Assembly: GCA_900315975.1 (NCBI GenBank)
Contig: ONBA01000019.1
Location: forward strand, 1-64,000
Source of the DNA: an uncultured Ruminococcus sp.
Lineage (GTDB): Bacteria; Bacillota_A; Clostridia; Oscillospirales; Ruminococcaceae
Reading direction: 5' to 3'
DNA: 64,000 nt
The translations under genes were made by a program, and so were the position numbers. Under the pieces are notes generated by a model. The model saw only the letters and a list, made by a program, of their open reading frames with translations. It was not told the origin of the DNA and searched no databases. Below, piece after piece: positions 11,901 to 18,765 of the stretch. Each line of letters begins with the position of its first letter. The stretch's first letter is position 1.

Positions 11901-13335
11901 TGTCTGTGATTGTAACATTGCCGGGTGCTGTATACTTTCCGAAGAGTCCTCCGGCATATGTTCCGGTTTTAAGCTGAATTGAACTTCCGAGCGTGTATTT
12001 GTTCAGATCAATCGTAACAGCATGATCATATGTAGGCTTATACTCACCGGCAATACCGCCGCTCAAACCTGTACCTGTAATCGTGCAGCTTGTAAGGCTG
12101 TAGGTGCGGTCAAGCAGAATATCATTTGCGTATGTGTCACACTCATAGTATCCAAACACGCCGCCTGTTTTCGTTCCGTTTTTCACATTGCAGCTATCAA
12201 GTGTAATTGTGCCTGTTGAGGATACATAGTTCACAACCGTATTCTTGCAATATCCTGCAATACCGCCTGCACAATTGTTTCCGTCTATCGTCCCCTGAAA
12301 AGAATAGCCAGTGGGCAGAGTGATCGTGCTGCTCTCCGCATGACCGCAGATAAAGCCAACATCATTCTTAGCGGTTTTAAAATCAACATTCAGATTGCTG
12401 CTGCCGGAAACAAGCTCAAAAGTTGAACTTTTGAGTTCACCTACAAAGCCACCGCAGTAAGCAGAGCTTGTTCCGATAAATGTGACTTTTTCAGTATCTG
12501 TTACTGTATATGTCGCCTTAAGCTGACTATTGCCAGATATTTTGCCGCAAAGGATTCCATAATTCGTGCCGCTTTCGACGCTGTTTATAATTGAACCAGC
12601 AACAATATTGCCATTGGGGTCAAGTACCTCTGTGTGCGTACTGTCATCCGTAAATGTAAGGTTGATCTTTGCGCCGTCAGACATCTCATATATAACTCCG
12701 GAATAGCTGGTCGCATTGTTGGCATTTAATCTAATCATCCAGTTATTTAGAGCGTTCGCACCGGACCCTTTCACATGTCTTGCAAAAAGAGGCGAAGGCC
12801 CGATGGAGGTACTTCCTAAACGATTGATATTTATGGGGATATTTTCCGAATCAGAAAGTCTCATCAAGCCAACGGAATCGCTTACATAATTAAAAATCGG
12901 CCTGTAGTTTTCAATGCTAAATTCGTTATTGTTTGTTGTAAACTTTATAGTGCCTCTAAACGGACTATTCTCTGAACCAATGGGGTTATAATCTTCATTA
13001 AATCTGAATGCACCGCCTGTTGGCGCAAGAGTTATTACATCATTTGCGTGATCTGCTGCAAATGTTGGATCTTCAAAACACTTAGAATATTCAGAAAGCT
13101 CAGTTCCGTCTGAAGTAAAGCTCAGATTATGCTGGGAGTCATAGATAGCCACTAATCGAGCAAGCTCATCGGGATTAGTTTCGGCATGAGCATTAAAAAC
13201 ACTCACAATAGAAGACTTTTCTGCTTTATCGTTATTAATTGTAACTGGAAATGAATTGAAAACGAAAACAGATGCCAATGCAAAGCTGATAAGTCTCTTA
13301 ACTATTTTATTTTTATAATCAAATTTCTTATTCAT
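2929..13335 (-). CDS. Giant secreted GLUG-repeat surface protein (3468 aa)
   Basis: I do not recognise a named homologue. The protein opens with a Lys-rich start and a hydrophobic segment (about residues 13-32), then Ala-His-Ala near 50-52, a plausible signal peptide. The body is Ser/Thr/Asn/Gly-rich. It carries about twenty short motifs of the form GG(I/V/L/F)xGxxxx (GGIAGYCKN, GGLFGKYTA, GGVIGEYVN, GGFVGDLRS, GGIVGYSDQ), spaced as in GLUG repeats, which are known from large bacterial adhesins and predicted to build a beta-helix. The last 900 residues are beta-rich and lack these motifs. No LPXTG motif, C-terminal membrane span, dockerin or SLH domain is visible, so attachment must use another route. 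It is the last gene of a four-gene unit (52 bases after the previous one), with AAGGTGAT before the ATG. The likely role, as adhesin or matrix scaffold, is inferred. Confidence 0.9.
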   Translation of the reverse strand: MNKKFDYKNKIVKRLISFALASVFVFNSFPVTINNDKAEKSSIVSVFNAHAETNPDELARLVAIYDSQHNLSFTSDGTELSEYSKCFEDPTFAADHANDVITLAPTGGAFRFNEDYNPIGSENSPFRGTIKFTTNNNEFSIENYRPIFNYVSDSVGLMRLSDSENIPININRLGSTSIGPSPLFARHVKGSGANALNNWMIRLNANNATSYSGVIYEMSDGAKINLTFTDDSTHTEVLDPNGNIVAGSIINSVESGTNYGILCGKISGNSQLKATYTVTDTEKVTFIGTSSAYCGGFVGELKSSTFELVSGSSNLNVDFKTAKNDVGFICGHAESSTITLPTGYSFQGTIDGNNCAGGIAGYCKNTVVNYVSSTGTITLDSCNVKNGTKTGGVFGYYECDTYANDILLDRTYSLTSCTITGTGLSGGIAGEYKPTYDHAVTIDLNKYTLGSSIQLKTGTYAGGLFGKYTAPGNVTITDTDTTNAHFVPPSSSVAYGGVIGEYVNSSYSKTLSLSNFTVNNLNCSSSDNVGGIIRQLTNSTYVNVSSVSVTNATASSTTCFGGIISTLDSSNAGSFIDVTGNFTLSLDSGKTYKGGAIAGSFKKGVVRLAGTTDISGAKAANGYAQLVNVNDETLVYAKGSGSDSNWTLKRNADTTASDLGQWGEVVRMFDVNGTPKNAEEAGIVSVANNKVTVAQGVTSITDTVSFAKCALNMQLNDGNDHGALCFTDKTTYPKSVLLGADLTVNGTINLSHTGLLGFMRDGGSDFSSTAECFTGSIAKAAGASTAEIKLATGESYGTYPAGSTGTGGKIYLANTNGHNAQGLFAFAKDASATNLTVSGDIKVERKAGANNLYAGALFGAMTNGATVSGVTVTTTLDVTKVDNAFFFIGGVAGVFDGSESSSTPYVLSVTSSCSITPTIKLYGAIGCTSSTTTNVGGILGSLKGDTATKYGVSVANSDISPIIQIDSTVADVDNSYLGGMIGRVVENTTNERKIDIDTVTMASASIDTKAKYPGGLLGAMWDRTLVTIDGLTITGSTVNHKYSASGSKQSGLVFRGSGKWDINSLSIGSTTFNSANNAPASFGMIVNEAYSGSDGLYINLKNSGYSLTSVVITVMETLSNPNDCYVDEIAADTQNDEKADILVGGDGTGIININMNSSASGTLTKIVDEDTPANGTGTYQNRLYGQLVNLVANQNSRYYYNLDVMLAKGTKGSTAPGGEKFLLWSVTKYAAKNIKGYFKDNDNMITETAIDLSGLSYYPISGGAVTLPTGAIVTFGFNAVNSLENVSSTPDNWSRNPDDADDPNTVNARNQHYMMQTGLFTTVSSLSATNLTLKGSFGYIDGAASGALINGSTSGSVSLTNLKLDQLVPSNSNSYLLINYIDGTGTATPTLTVNKLRAENYNAAGVTLPVAKSLFGKAQGQNMTMTFSDIKLDARDGSTPTDTHWSNAAASDMDTAYGTSRSIFSTAIFFTELLAAKTCNMEYNYAVEADWGTGNPRNVTYGKEVTDSREYPNGEKRYNTVGDTTGHFTNPISDSNNEFDFSSGFLPYVANYTAKGTNTTYPVVEIKVNYKVSGLSEGCGTYNDPYIISTPAQFELIANVVNGEDSPASIRLPNVYNADHVSVSWHDSTNGDGLYNLSGNNYNKDSSNTNGINNKWTKTTLRYYLASAYYLIKQDIVLSDSFKGIGIQGNEVNGNVVFHGVIIGKKSDTTAPTITNPTDKPLIYISNGSVVKNIEINVTANISKSQNDVGDNAIYGYGRRLTNPTRYENAVYYGGVIGEIMGGDNIIDDVTVTYSGSTTLSGVGNNDYKHLIAEGGMVGAVVNGALIFRGSNTVSGRTVSGGGIYSNQFVGRVINGYAVYESISGRTGSAPDNYNTYVVDEEDETNVTKTYTYPIDTIDRSNTNKLDVNWSDSTITVPDAQSLYILSLITQSIASTANTTGDENYDAYSPSYGYNSYLTGVARLGDYSDVGCGVSAEKPTDYSSYAYRDSVNNFYSASSITDLLNAPIPYIIYRYTEAHGTETIASKNYPARKMTSDNTKFWDITLSSNGDFSSFDSFQAFRGIGSVGLNSSFKQSNNGDGNYGDSTVKTAFKVSTFNGNNNTINLHICLPRYERNQENYYHKQNMSFTQVYSGQPLDNTVYGHDGNLEKVMGLGLFDCVLVKNVSIDEYQFQSFTLQGTIEDKVYDTSGSVITGTTDQTQLFCVGGVVGKRVYGNNTDLCFEDITFDGLSITGAFSCGGLIGIDAIKNAKKLRITGCNSTANGISVTGGYYGKESAKIRHGIGSFVGMTFWCRPYIDGKTATLDTSDISVLNVSSFYTGDYMSSVGGLIGYSGSGAEIKNINLVAANSNAVIGGEKASNAAGFIGFTQAMTSSASAANKAEPEEADLNDCVYIENCTIQNLSIKAKNGAAGFVAKNGNDDVWHTKYIYISDCAAIGDANNKPEIKAYGTGTTTKTNFVGGFVGDLRSSAVTCLIQNSYIENYKIEGWHVGGIIGETTYRSANLRNLYVKNCEVIRNNKGSGAIGGIVGYSDQNLNGYNLKIDGVVFKKKTSSGYTESPSDAGIILGESNGTKQNRFIGIGAYNSDASKVPTAVVKTNGTNNGNFFVFADYLNASASDTASTSHASTFNILATATEDQLVTVDQPVAPFLTVNPRMTMGTGEYLTGDGASNGKAGEIYKDAKAGTSNRKYTIGSTTDPSFSSTDQTILAKYINDNGTYKDGVFKISTAAAEFGQLPSGVQDFTMLVINDDSAKANDITPFIKSYIRLVTNAAAGTPNQYTYNQYAYSCGNNVIDALYKVVISPCYYNESTGKFVLGTAGAQGLQLDGSTGKYKIVSNNADSASENKYQFSLIDVQFKDPTDESKIAYHLYVPVYTKKILSADFYAVSMNATPYYRSVYATKIASEIAAGKNATKRSILVDSTNEWTTTFIRYTYPQNQISSSYNWNFAKSISITLEEAFDALPSGTKLILLDPNANVDKFYTMTLDGTWQTGENNMITLNLSDFIVDGSDAGGAEPTHFAPQNLSDILADTSASNASGTELYEDYYISLYVPKQEGKTHAVLFSSGSEMTHSGGEEKANIESKLWSYVFLGDLFEHEITSFTLDSIPREITAENNKLTTRVTATVKLKDPNAGPYLNNSDIMQAFYISLTSHDAEQKVSDSIYGINQSYISNEITITYNDGTDHSSTVTSSYLGPNYVELKTGSIKDALLSDGQPVVTISAVTEMTFVDINAFPYNPEEKVDIGTQVSIKSNIAYREADLRYSTMKKVEEDPAGTFYYVTTQNHANLSFSAVPSDDSADEIGLKTNNRSLLGINGKYSKLPPIIGKSIYDANDIVNYESSTAITYKISLYKKVTDNNGTRYQQVNDISDYLENVSLTDSEVTLTADTTDPKEYVFTGPIIHEDSKDQDKMFEANFSCNVITGDTGNREYANYKIYMTAELTGSTNTWKDSYIIYTNAKFDPSVIDIAS

Positions 13336-13387
13336 TCATATCACCTTCATTCAATAAAACAAACAAAGCGCCCAAAGAAGATAGTCT

Positions 13388-14428
13388 TTAAGGTGTCGCC
13401 GTGTTCACAGTGGCAATATAATTCTCACAAACTATATATTTGCTCGGGAAATTGTTGCCCGTGTAACTAACGTTCGTCTTTTGCTTATAGAACTGGATTA
13501 CATATCTGTTTTCTTCTGTTGAATTCACTGTAAGAGTAACTTTCTTCCAGCCTTCAAGAGGAGCGTCAGCTACAGAAGTCAGTTTGCTGCTGTTATTCGT
13601 CAGAAATGCAGGATTAATAGTGAACTCTCTGCTATCCCAGCGAATGTCGATAGTTCCGGAACCCGAACCTTCGACAATCAGATTATACCCGTCATAGTCA
13701 CTGGTGCTGGATTCATCAAGAGCACCATGCCAGCCTGTTTCAACTGTTCGGCCCTTTGAAATACTGATAACACTTGAAAGCATCGGGGGAACTCCGCTGT
13801 TCATACGAATGCTTTCCTCGGTCGGCGTAGCAGTAACCCTGATAAATAGTTCAGGAATAGCTTTTTCAACTTCGGTACTGTCAAAGCATATATCAAAAGA
13901 GTCTTTATAAGACGTTCCGCCGGTCAGTGTTTCACTTAGGTAAGTATAAGTAAAACCCGAAGTATTGATGCTGTGTTCCGTATCTGTGGTTATCGCTTCG
14001 TTGTTATCCATCACTTTTTTAACATAGAAAGTTTTGGCGTTGTTCTCATCATTCATTTGAATATTCGGCACTAATACATATTGTTTATTTTCCAAATCGT
14101 ATTTAACCAATTCCGCCTTAAAATCGTATGTAATCAAAGCGTGTGCAGGGCTGGAGGGGTCAAGCTGATCATAATTACAAACTGTAACATTACAGATAAA
14201 ATTGCCTTCTGCTGTAGTACGGAGATTTTTTAATGTAAGACTTCCGCTTTCCATATAGTTCGATGAAAAAGAAAAGGTGCTTGAAGCCTGAGTTGAAATA
14301 ACTCGCTTAACATCAACCGTACCATTATATGCTGAATAACCCATCATCACAGCACAAAGTGTGAAGACCGATACAAGCATCCAGATCGTAACAGGATATT
14401 TACTCATTTTCTTTAATTGTGCTTTCAT
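13388..14428 (-). CDS. Secreted/anchored protein of the TasA-like locus, unknown function (346 aa)
   Basis: There is one N-terminal hydrophobic segment (about residues 12-32) after a basic start, then a beta-rich extracellular domain with no Cys cluster, sorting motif or second span. The stretch after the hydrophobic segment (SAYNGTVDVKRVISTQ) resembles the region following SipW-type signal peptides in TasA/CotN-like proteins. A GTG start nine bases upstream is possible, but ATG 14428 sits at the right distance from GAGGTG. It lies 26 bases after the previous gene and 52 before the giant gene. It may be a minor fibre subunit or an adaptor for the giant protein, which is inference from position. 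Confidence 0.85.
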   Translation of the reverse strand: MKAQLKKMSKYPVTIWMLVSVFTLCAVMMGYSAYNGTVDVKRVISTQASSTFSFSSNYMESGSLTLKNLRTTAEGNFICNVTVCNYDQLDPSSPAHALITYDFKAELVKYDLENKQYVLVPNIQMNDENNAKTFYVKKVMDNNEAITTDTEHSINTSGFTYTYLSETLTGGTSYKDSFDICFDSTEVEKAIPELFIRVTATPTEESIRMNSGVPPMLSSVISISKGRTVETGWHGALDESSTSDYDGYNLIVEGSGSGTIDIRWDSREFTINPAFLTNNSSKLTSVADAPLEGWKKVTLTVNSTEENRYVIQFYKQKTNVSYTGNNFPSKYIVCENYIATVNTATP

Positions 14429-14454
14429 CAGTCTCACCTCGTTTTCTATCCTAT

Positions 14455-15279
14455 TTATGGAGAAGGAGTATCCTCAGTATATGTATTCTGCTTTGCCGAG
14501 ATATAGATTATATCTGTTTCCTTGTTATTGGCAGCATAATCCCAATATCCGGTATCCCCCTCAGAAAGATTAGAATTTATCTGCCAGGTAAGCTTGATTG
14601 CAAAATAGTCTCTGTCCTTGCTTCCGTCTTCGTTCTGATTAAGCTGAGGGATCTTTCGTACAATACTGTAAAGGGGCTTAACATATTTGTTTACATCATC
14701 TGATGCACTGTAGTTTTTGCGATTAGCAGCAAGCGCAGCCTCATTTCCAAGTATTCTGGTATCAGATGTATCAGGATTGATATCCACAAGGTTTAGCTTT
14801 CCGTTTACAGTAACATTGTCATTTTTATTCGTCATAATCCTGTAATAAAGCTTCGTTTCAACTTCAAGTCCCGTTTCTGCATCAACATTCCTTGTATGAT
14901 CGGTATACTCTATCGTGTCTTCTCCTTCATTCTCGACCTCTACTATACGATAAAGTTCATAGGTAAAAGGAATATTTGTCGTATGCGAAAGCTGAATGTC
15001 ATATGCTGAATATTTGCCGGGCTCAACCGAGAAAACAAAATATTTCTCAGTTGATTTTGAAACGTCTATATTTTCAAGATTAATAAAAAGCGCAGGATCA
15101 TCACCGCCAGAAGCAAGATTAATAGAAGGCGGTTCCTTAATTTTACTCATCGCCTCAATCTTATCCTGATAAGAAAGCCACGCATAAACCGGAATGATCA
15201 TGGTACAGAGCAATGCGAGCGCGATCTGTATTTTTACAGCAAGTGACAGCTTCTTAAAGTATTCCATTATTCTTTTCAT
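14455..15279 (-). CDS. TasA-like single-pass protein, probable SipW substrate (274 aa)
   Basis: The N-terminal hydrophobic segment (about residues 13-33) ends in PVYAWLS. It is followed by a KIxxPPSINLASGGDDP stretch, the arrangement seen after the cleavage site of SipW-dependent proteins such as TasA and camelysin. The rest is a beta-rich domain with many acidic residues. ATG 15279 is preceded by GGAGGTGAT at good spacing; in-frame ATGs upstream overlap that site. The gene lies between two similar genes with 31-bp and 26-bp gaps, in one transcription unit. Being a fibre or minor subunit is inferred. Confidence 0.85.
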   Translation of the reverse strand: MKRIMEYFKKLSLAVKIQIALALLCTMIIPVYAWLSYQDKIEAMSKIKEPPSINLASGGDDPALFINLENIDVSKSTEKYFVFSVEPGKYSAYDIQLSHTTNIPFTYELYRIVEVENEGEDTIEYTDHTRNVDAETGLEVETKLYYRIMTNKNDNVTVNGKLNLVDINPDTSDTRILGNEAALAANRKNYSASDDVNKYVKPLYSIVRKIPQLNQNEDGSKDRDYFAIKLTWQINSNLSEGDTGYWDYAANNKETDIIYISAKQNTYTEDTPSP

Positions 15280-15310
15280 AGCCATCACCTCCATAAATTC
15301 CGTATAATTC

Positions 15311-16258
15311 TCACTTTATCTGCATAGACAAAACAATATAAGAAATATTATTTCCTATGTCAAGATCAGCATTATCAAACCGTAAATTATAGTGATTATA
15401 TATCTGATTTGAATATGTTGTATATAAGTTTGTAAGGTCAGTCCGGACCTTCGATTCACTATCATTGCAATCCTTAAAGAAGCCATTTCTGTTTCTTGCA
15501 ATATAATCAATTACATTTTCGTGCTCACTCGGAGCGTATATCGTATTATCTCTATCTGTCAGATCGCTCAGATGCTCTGGCCAGTACCAATAGATTGTAG
15601 TATATGTACTTTCACCTTTTCTGTACACCTGATCTTCCAGCAATCTTTCAAGTGATACGTTATCATTATCTATGAGTCCGGAGTATTTTCCGGTTTGAGG
15701 ATCATAGTTCGTAAAAAGCATAACGTGAGCAGAAATATAGCCAACTAAAGAACTGTCATTAATCTCCGTCAAGGTTGTTGTTGTAACGCCATGTTCATCT
15801 TCAGTCTCCGTTGCTGAATATGCTTTGATATCAAACAGGCAGTCAACAGTCAAAGAGTCTGAATTAATTGGGTTAATGCGGAATTCAAGGCTTCCATGAT
15901 CTCCGGGCTCAAGTGCGGGTTCTTCCTCATTTTCCTCTATCGCACTGCTATGATTATCGAAGTTGTGAGCTGAACTGATTTTCCATTCAGCAGCATCAGA
16001 ATTCAAGCTGTTATAAATATTTGAATAATAGCCTGATCCACTCCTTGTTTCAATTATATATGGTAAGCCTTTTGCTTTCACTCCCATACCACCCGCACTA
16101 TTTTCCTTATTCATGGCAAACCACGCTATTGAACCGATAACGATGACTATGACGCAGAAAACGAGCAGTGCGCCGAGTTTCAGAAGGGCGGCGCGGCGCT
16201 TATCGCGGTTCTCGGTATCACCGGAGGCTCGCCTGCGCCTGCGTATCAGATTTTTCAT
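15311..16258 (-). CDS. TasA-like single-pass protein, probable SipW substrate (315 aa)
   Basis: A strongly basic N-terminus (a run of Arg) precedes a hydrophobic span (about residues 26-48) ending in SIAWFAMNKENSAGGMGVKAKG. The AWF(A/T)MN sequence also follows the hydrophobic segment of the major TasA-like gene next door (residues 33-38). It is the hallmark of SipW-processed subunits in this locus. The remainder is an acidic, Asn/Tyr-rich extracellular domain. ATG 16258 follows GGAGGTGAGG. It is the first gene of a unit driven by the promoter at 16318-16346 and ending with the giant gene. Confidence 0.86.
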   Translation of the reverse strand: MKNLIRRRRRASGDTENRDKRRAALLKLGALLVFCVIVIVIGSIAWFAMNKENSAGGMGVKAKGLPYIIETRSGSGYYSNIYNSLNSDAAEWKISSAHNFDNHSSAIEENEEEPALEPGDHGSLEFRINPINSDSLTVDCLFDIKAYSATETEDEHGVTTTTLTEINDSSLVGYISAHVMLFTNYDPQTGKYSGLIDNDNVSLERLLEDQVYRKGESTYTTIYWYWPEHLSDLTDRDNTIYAPSEHENVIDYIARNRNGFFKDCNDSESKVRTDLTNLYTTYSNQIYNHYNLRFDNADLDIGNNISYIVLSMQIK

Positions 16259-16317
16259 TAGCCTCACCTCCGGGGAGTTTACAGAGCGGAGAAAAAGTGT
16301 ATATCTATTCACAGTAT

Positions 16318-16346
16318 ATTATATCATAAAAAAGCTATAAAATCAA
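16318..16346 (-). promoter_or_regulatory. Sigma-A promoter of the four-gene surface operon
   Basis: On the minus strand TTGATT (16341-16346) and TATAAT (16318-16323) are 17 bp apart. It reads into the genes starting at 16258, 15279, 14428 and 13335, which separates this unit from the TasA-like gene upstream. Confidence 0.75.
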
Positions 16347-16429
16347 GAGTTTTCGCAGAATTTTCACAGTTTGTAACAAATTGACGGAGAGTAGAAAACG
16401 GCAATTTTATAACCGATTTTTCCGGAGAA

Positions 16430-16457
16430 TGAAAACTGCCGGGCATAAGAGCCCGGC
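16430..16457 (-). terminator. Terminator after the TasA-like major subunit gene
   Basis: Perfect 7-bp GC stem (GCCGGGC/GCCCGGC) with a 6-base loop, followed on the minus strand by AGTTTTC. The T-run is short, so some read-through into the surface operon is possible. Confidence 0.7.
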
Positions 16458-16508
16458 GGGGAGGAATGAATGAAAAAGTTAATTTTTGTTGATAAATAAA
16501 CGCTTTAT

Positions 16509-17519
16509 TTAAGATGTTGTCACCTTTGCATTATTTGCCGGAAGAGACTTAGCACCAGAATTTGTTGCAAGTTCAAACTTAAGACCTACAACAAGCTGAT
16601 CAAGGTTAGCAGTAATATTCTCAGACTTGCAGTTGGGATCTTCACCTTCATACCACAGATAAACATCTGCCTGAAGAGGATCATCTGTTGTTACACCATT
16701 CAAAGATGCTACATCTGTGTAGGCAACGCCATTTGCAGGGATAGGAGTAATCTGAATGTTACTATCTCCCTCGCTACCGTCAAATACATAGTAGTCAGCA
16801 GGTGTATTAGCAGCATCAGCACCTGTATAAAGAGGAGCAAAGATATAGAACTTTCCTCCGATAGCCACACCTACTCTGAGTGACTTGTCAAGAACAGCAG
16901 AGTTCGTATTACCACTAACCGTTACATTCTTTATAGACAAGCATTGTTTGTTAGCATCTAATCCCATACCTGTAACACCGTTTTCGTTAGATGTCTTAAG
17001 ATAGTAAGTATACTTTACATAGTACGCTGAATCGCCAGAAGCAGAATAACCAGATGTACTATCGCCATCGACATAATAGATTGCATTTGCTGCACTTGTG
17101 CCTGCGCTAGCGGCAGTTGTCGCTCCTGTTGTAATCAAGGAAAGAGATGTATAGCCACTGTTATTCGAATCAATTTTATCTGCAGCTGCACCGGCCTCAT
17201 CATTAGCAGATTTGCTGTTAGCGTGATACCATGCTTTCGTATCGGACGATGAGGTAGGAAGTAATACAACACCGGTCGGAAGACTATTTGCAGTAGCTAC
17301 ATCATCCCACTGATCATCTGCTGTGTGACCTGCGGTCTCGGAAATGAGCAAGCCTCCTTCAGACTGTGCCTTCACAGTCATATTGGTTACGCTTACCTCT
17401 CTATTCATGGTAAACCAAGCATATGTAGCGGAGGAGAGAGAAACAGCCGAAACAGCCAGCATAGCGACAGCAGGCAATAACTTTCTCGCGGTTGAGCTCT
17501 TTTTCTTGTTAGTTTTCAT
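16509..17519 (-). CDS. TasA/camelysin-like major fibre subunit candidate (336 aa)
   Basis: A typical SipW-dependent signal region is visible: a KKKSS basic start, a hydrophobic segment (about residues 13-32), Ala-Thr-Tyr-Ala-Trp-Phe-Thr-Met-Asn at 31-39, then EVSVTNMTVKAQSEGGLLIS. The mature part is Ala/Ser/Thr/Asp-rich and beta-predicted, like TasA and CalY. Near the C-terminus the stretch VYLWYEGEDPNC followed by LVVGLKFEL matches a similar stretch in the anchored protein at 18766-19563. The gene stands alone between its own consensus promoter and a terminator, as expected for an abundantly made subunit. Known TasA proteins form biofilm fibres after cleavage by SipW; that this one does is inference. 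ATG follows AAGGGG. Confidence 0.88.
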   Translation of the reverse strand: MKTNKKKSSTARKLLPAVAMLAVSAVSLSSATYAWFTMNREVSVTNMTVKAQSEGGLLISETAGHTADDQWDDVATANSLPTGVVLLPTSSSDTKAWYHANSKSANDEAGAAADKIDSNNSGYTSLSLITTGATTAASAGTSAANAIYYVDGDSTSGYSASGDSAYYVKYTYYLKTSNENGVTGMGLDANKQCLSIKNVTVSGNTNSAVLDKSLRVGVAIGGKFYIFAPLYTGADAANTPADYYVFDGSEGDSNIQITPIPANGVAYTDVASLNGVTTDDPLQADVYLWYEGEDPNCKSENITANLDQLVVGLKFELATNSGAKSLPANNAKVTTS

Positions 17520-17615
17520 AAATCATTACCCCTTCATTAAAGATTTCGGCTTGTTTTCTGAGCCGCCGTGGCTCGGATTTTGTTGTCTGAAATATTACGT
17601 TCTGTTTATATTTAG

Positions 17616-17644
17616 ATTATACACTGTTTCGACAGGTTTGTCAA
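17616..17644 (-). promoter_or_regulatory. Consensus promoter of the TasA-like gene
   Basis: Minus-strand TTGACA (17639-17644) and TATAAT (17616-17621) with a 17-bp spacer, a perfect sigma-A match. The roughly 90-base leader holds a small hairpin (GAGCC/GGCTC at 17560-17574) before the ribosome site. Confidence 0.88.
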
Positions 17645-17823
17645 TATACTTTCAGAAAATACTTCCATTTTTACAAAAAATCGTGGAAACCACCAAAACG
17701 CGACATTTCGTTTTGCTAAAATTGCTTATTGAACCTGTAGATTATTTTTTGCGTTATACACGGCGTATATATTTGTCTGGGTTTGTACAAATCTTATTCA
17801 TATCTCGTTCATAATCTTCCCTT

Positions 17824-17840
17824 TATACTATTATAGTATA
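17824..17840. promoter_or_regulatory. 17-bp palindrome in the divergent control region
   Basis: TATACTAT-T-ATAGTATA is a perfect palindrome around one central base. It lies between the TasA-like gene and the sipW operon and could be a regulator site. The stretch from 17645 to 17823 is AT-rich and shows no gene. Confidence 0.5.
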
Positions 17841-17862
17841 CAAAAGCGTCTGTTTTTGACAC

Positions 17863-17880
17863 ACTTTATCAGGATAAAGT
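17863..17880. promoter_or_regulatory. Candidate operator upstream of the sipW operon promoter
   Basis: ACTTTATC-AG-GATAAAGT is a perfect 8+2+8 inverted repeat ending ten bases before the -35 box of the plus-strand promoter. The position suits an activator or repressor dimer. Confidence 0.55.
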
Positions 17881-17889
17881 CTTTTTCCG

Positions 17890-17918
17890 TTGACATTTCC
17901 GGAATGGTGTGATATAAT
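17890..17918 (+). promoter_or_regulatory. Consensus promoter of the EAL-sipW-AAA operon
   Basis: TTGACA at 17890-17895 and TATAAT at 17913-17918 with 17 bp between them, a perfect sigma-A promoter about 40 bases before the first start codon. Confidence 0.9.
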
Positions 17919-17956
17919 TATATTGATAAATTATAACCTTTGGGGAGGTGGCTGCA

Positions 17957-18715
17957 TTGAAGGCGGAAATAAGCGATAATTCCGGAGGAGTTCGCGCTGT
18001 TGAGCTCTATTACCGCGCTGTCAAGGAAATTTCAAGCGGCACAGCTGCTTTCTACCAGACCCAGACAAGGCTCAATTCCGAGAAATTCGGCGTTCTTCTG
18101 CCGGATACCTACCGTGAGGTAGCGGAGATGTCGCCCCAATGCCTGAGCCTTTTCTCCCTCGAATTCACGCAGGCTCTTGAAGCGTGCGCACGTTTCATCG
18201 AAAAGGAGATGTCTTTCGGGTGGCTGTCGGTCTATATGCCTGTATGGTTCCTGAAGGAAAAACGTGCCGAAATGAAGCTCATTGAGCAATGCGAGAAATT
18301 TGATGTCCCTACGCACAGGATATGCTTCCAGCTCTCGGAGAAGCTCCTCGCCGAAAAGGACGGGGCTGCTGCCTCGGCTATCGAAAAACTGCGAAACAGA
18401 GGCTTTCATTTCCTGCTCGAGGACTTCGGCGGTGAGGTCTGCCCGATGATGAGGCTTGCCGATTTCCCGGTCGATTACGTTATGCTGAGCCCCGAAGTCG
18501 CCAACCACATAGGCAAGGATGAACGCGCAGACAATGCCGTAAAGTCGATCATCGGCTTCGTAAGCGACCTCGGCTGTGAGCCTGTCGCGGACGGTGTCGT
18601 CAACAGCAAACAGGCGGAAATGTTCTATGCGTTTGAATGCGCTTACTGTGCAGGCTCTCTCGCCGGAAATTACGATACGGAAAAGCGGATATGCCGCAGA
18701 AATGATAACGACTGA
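17957..18715 (+). CDS. Degenerate EAL-domain protein (catalytically dead c-di-GMP module)
   Basis: The fold of an EAL phosphodiesterase is recognisable, but the key motifs are lost. The EAL triplet region reads FYQTQTRL. The DDFGTG motif is reduced to EDFGGE (around residue 155). The catalytic lysine region reads YVMLSPEV instead of YIKID. AEGVE became ADGVV, and the QGY motif became CAGSLAG. Hydrolysis of c-di-GMP is therefore unlikely; a binding or protein-contact role is plausible. A GTG at 17948 lies within the GGGGAGG ribosome site, so TTG 17957, eight bases after it, is the better start (252 aa). No signal peptide or membrane span. As first gene of the operon it may carry the c-di-GMP input of the surface system. 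Confidence 0.85.
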   Translation: MKAEISDNSGGVRAVELYYRAVKEISSGTAAFYQTQTRLNSEKFGVLLPDTYREVAEMSPQCLSLFSLEFTQALEACARFIEKEMSFGWLSVYMPVWFLKEKRAEMKLIEQCEKFDVPTHRICFQLSEKLLAEKDGAAASAIEKLRNRGFHFLLEDFGGEVCPMMRLADFPVDYVMLSPEVANHIGKDERADNAVKSIIGFVSDLGCEPVADGVVNSKQAEMFYAFECAYCAGSLAGNYDTEKRICRRNDND

Positions 18716-18765
18716 ACGCGGACGATTTGTCTGCATTACGATATTTTCAGAACGGAGAATGCGAT

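Noticed and set aside
17344..17814. 156-residue plus-strand frame across the divergent control region
   Set aside because: Runs over the TasA-like gene start and its consensus promoter; no ribosome site.
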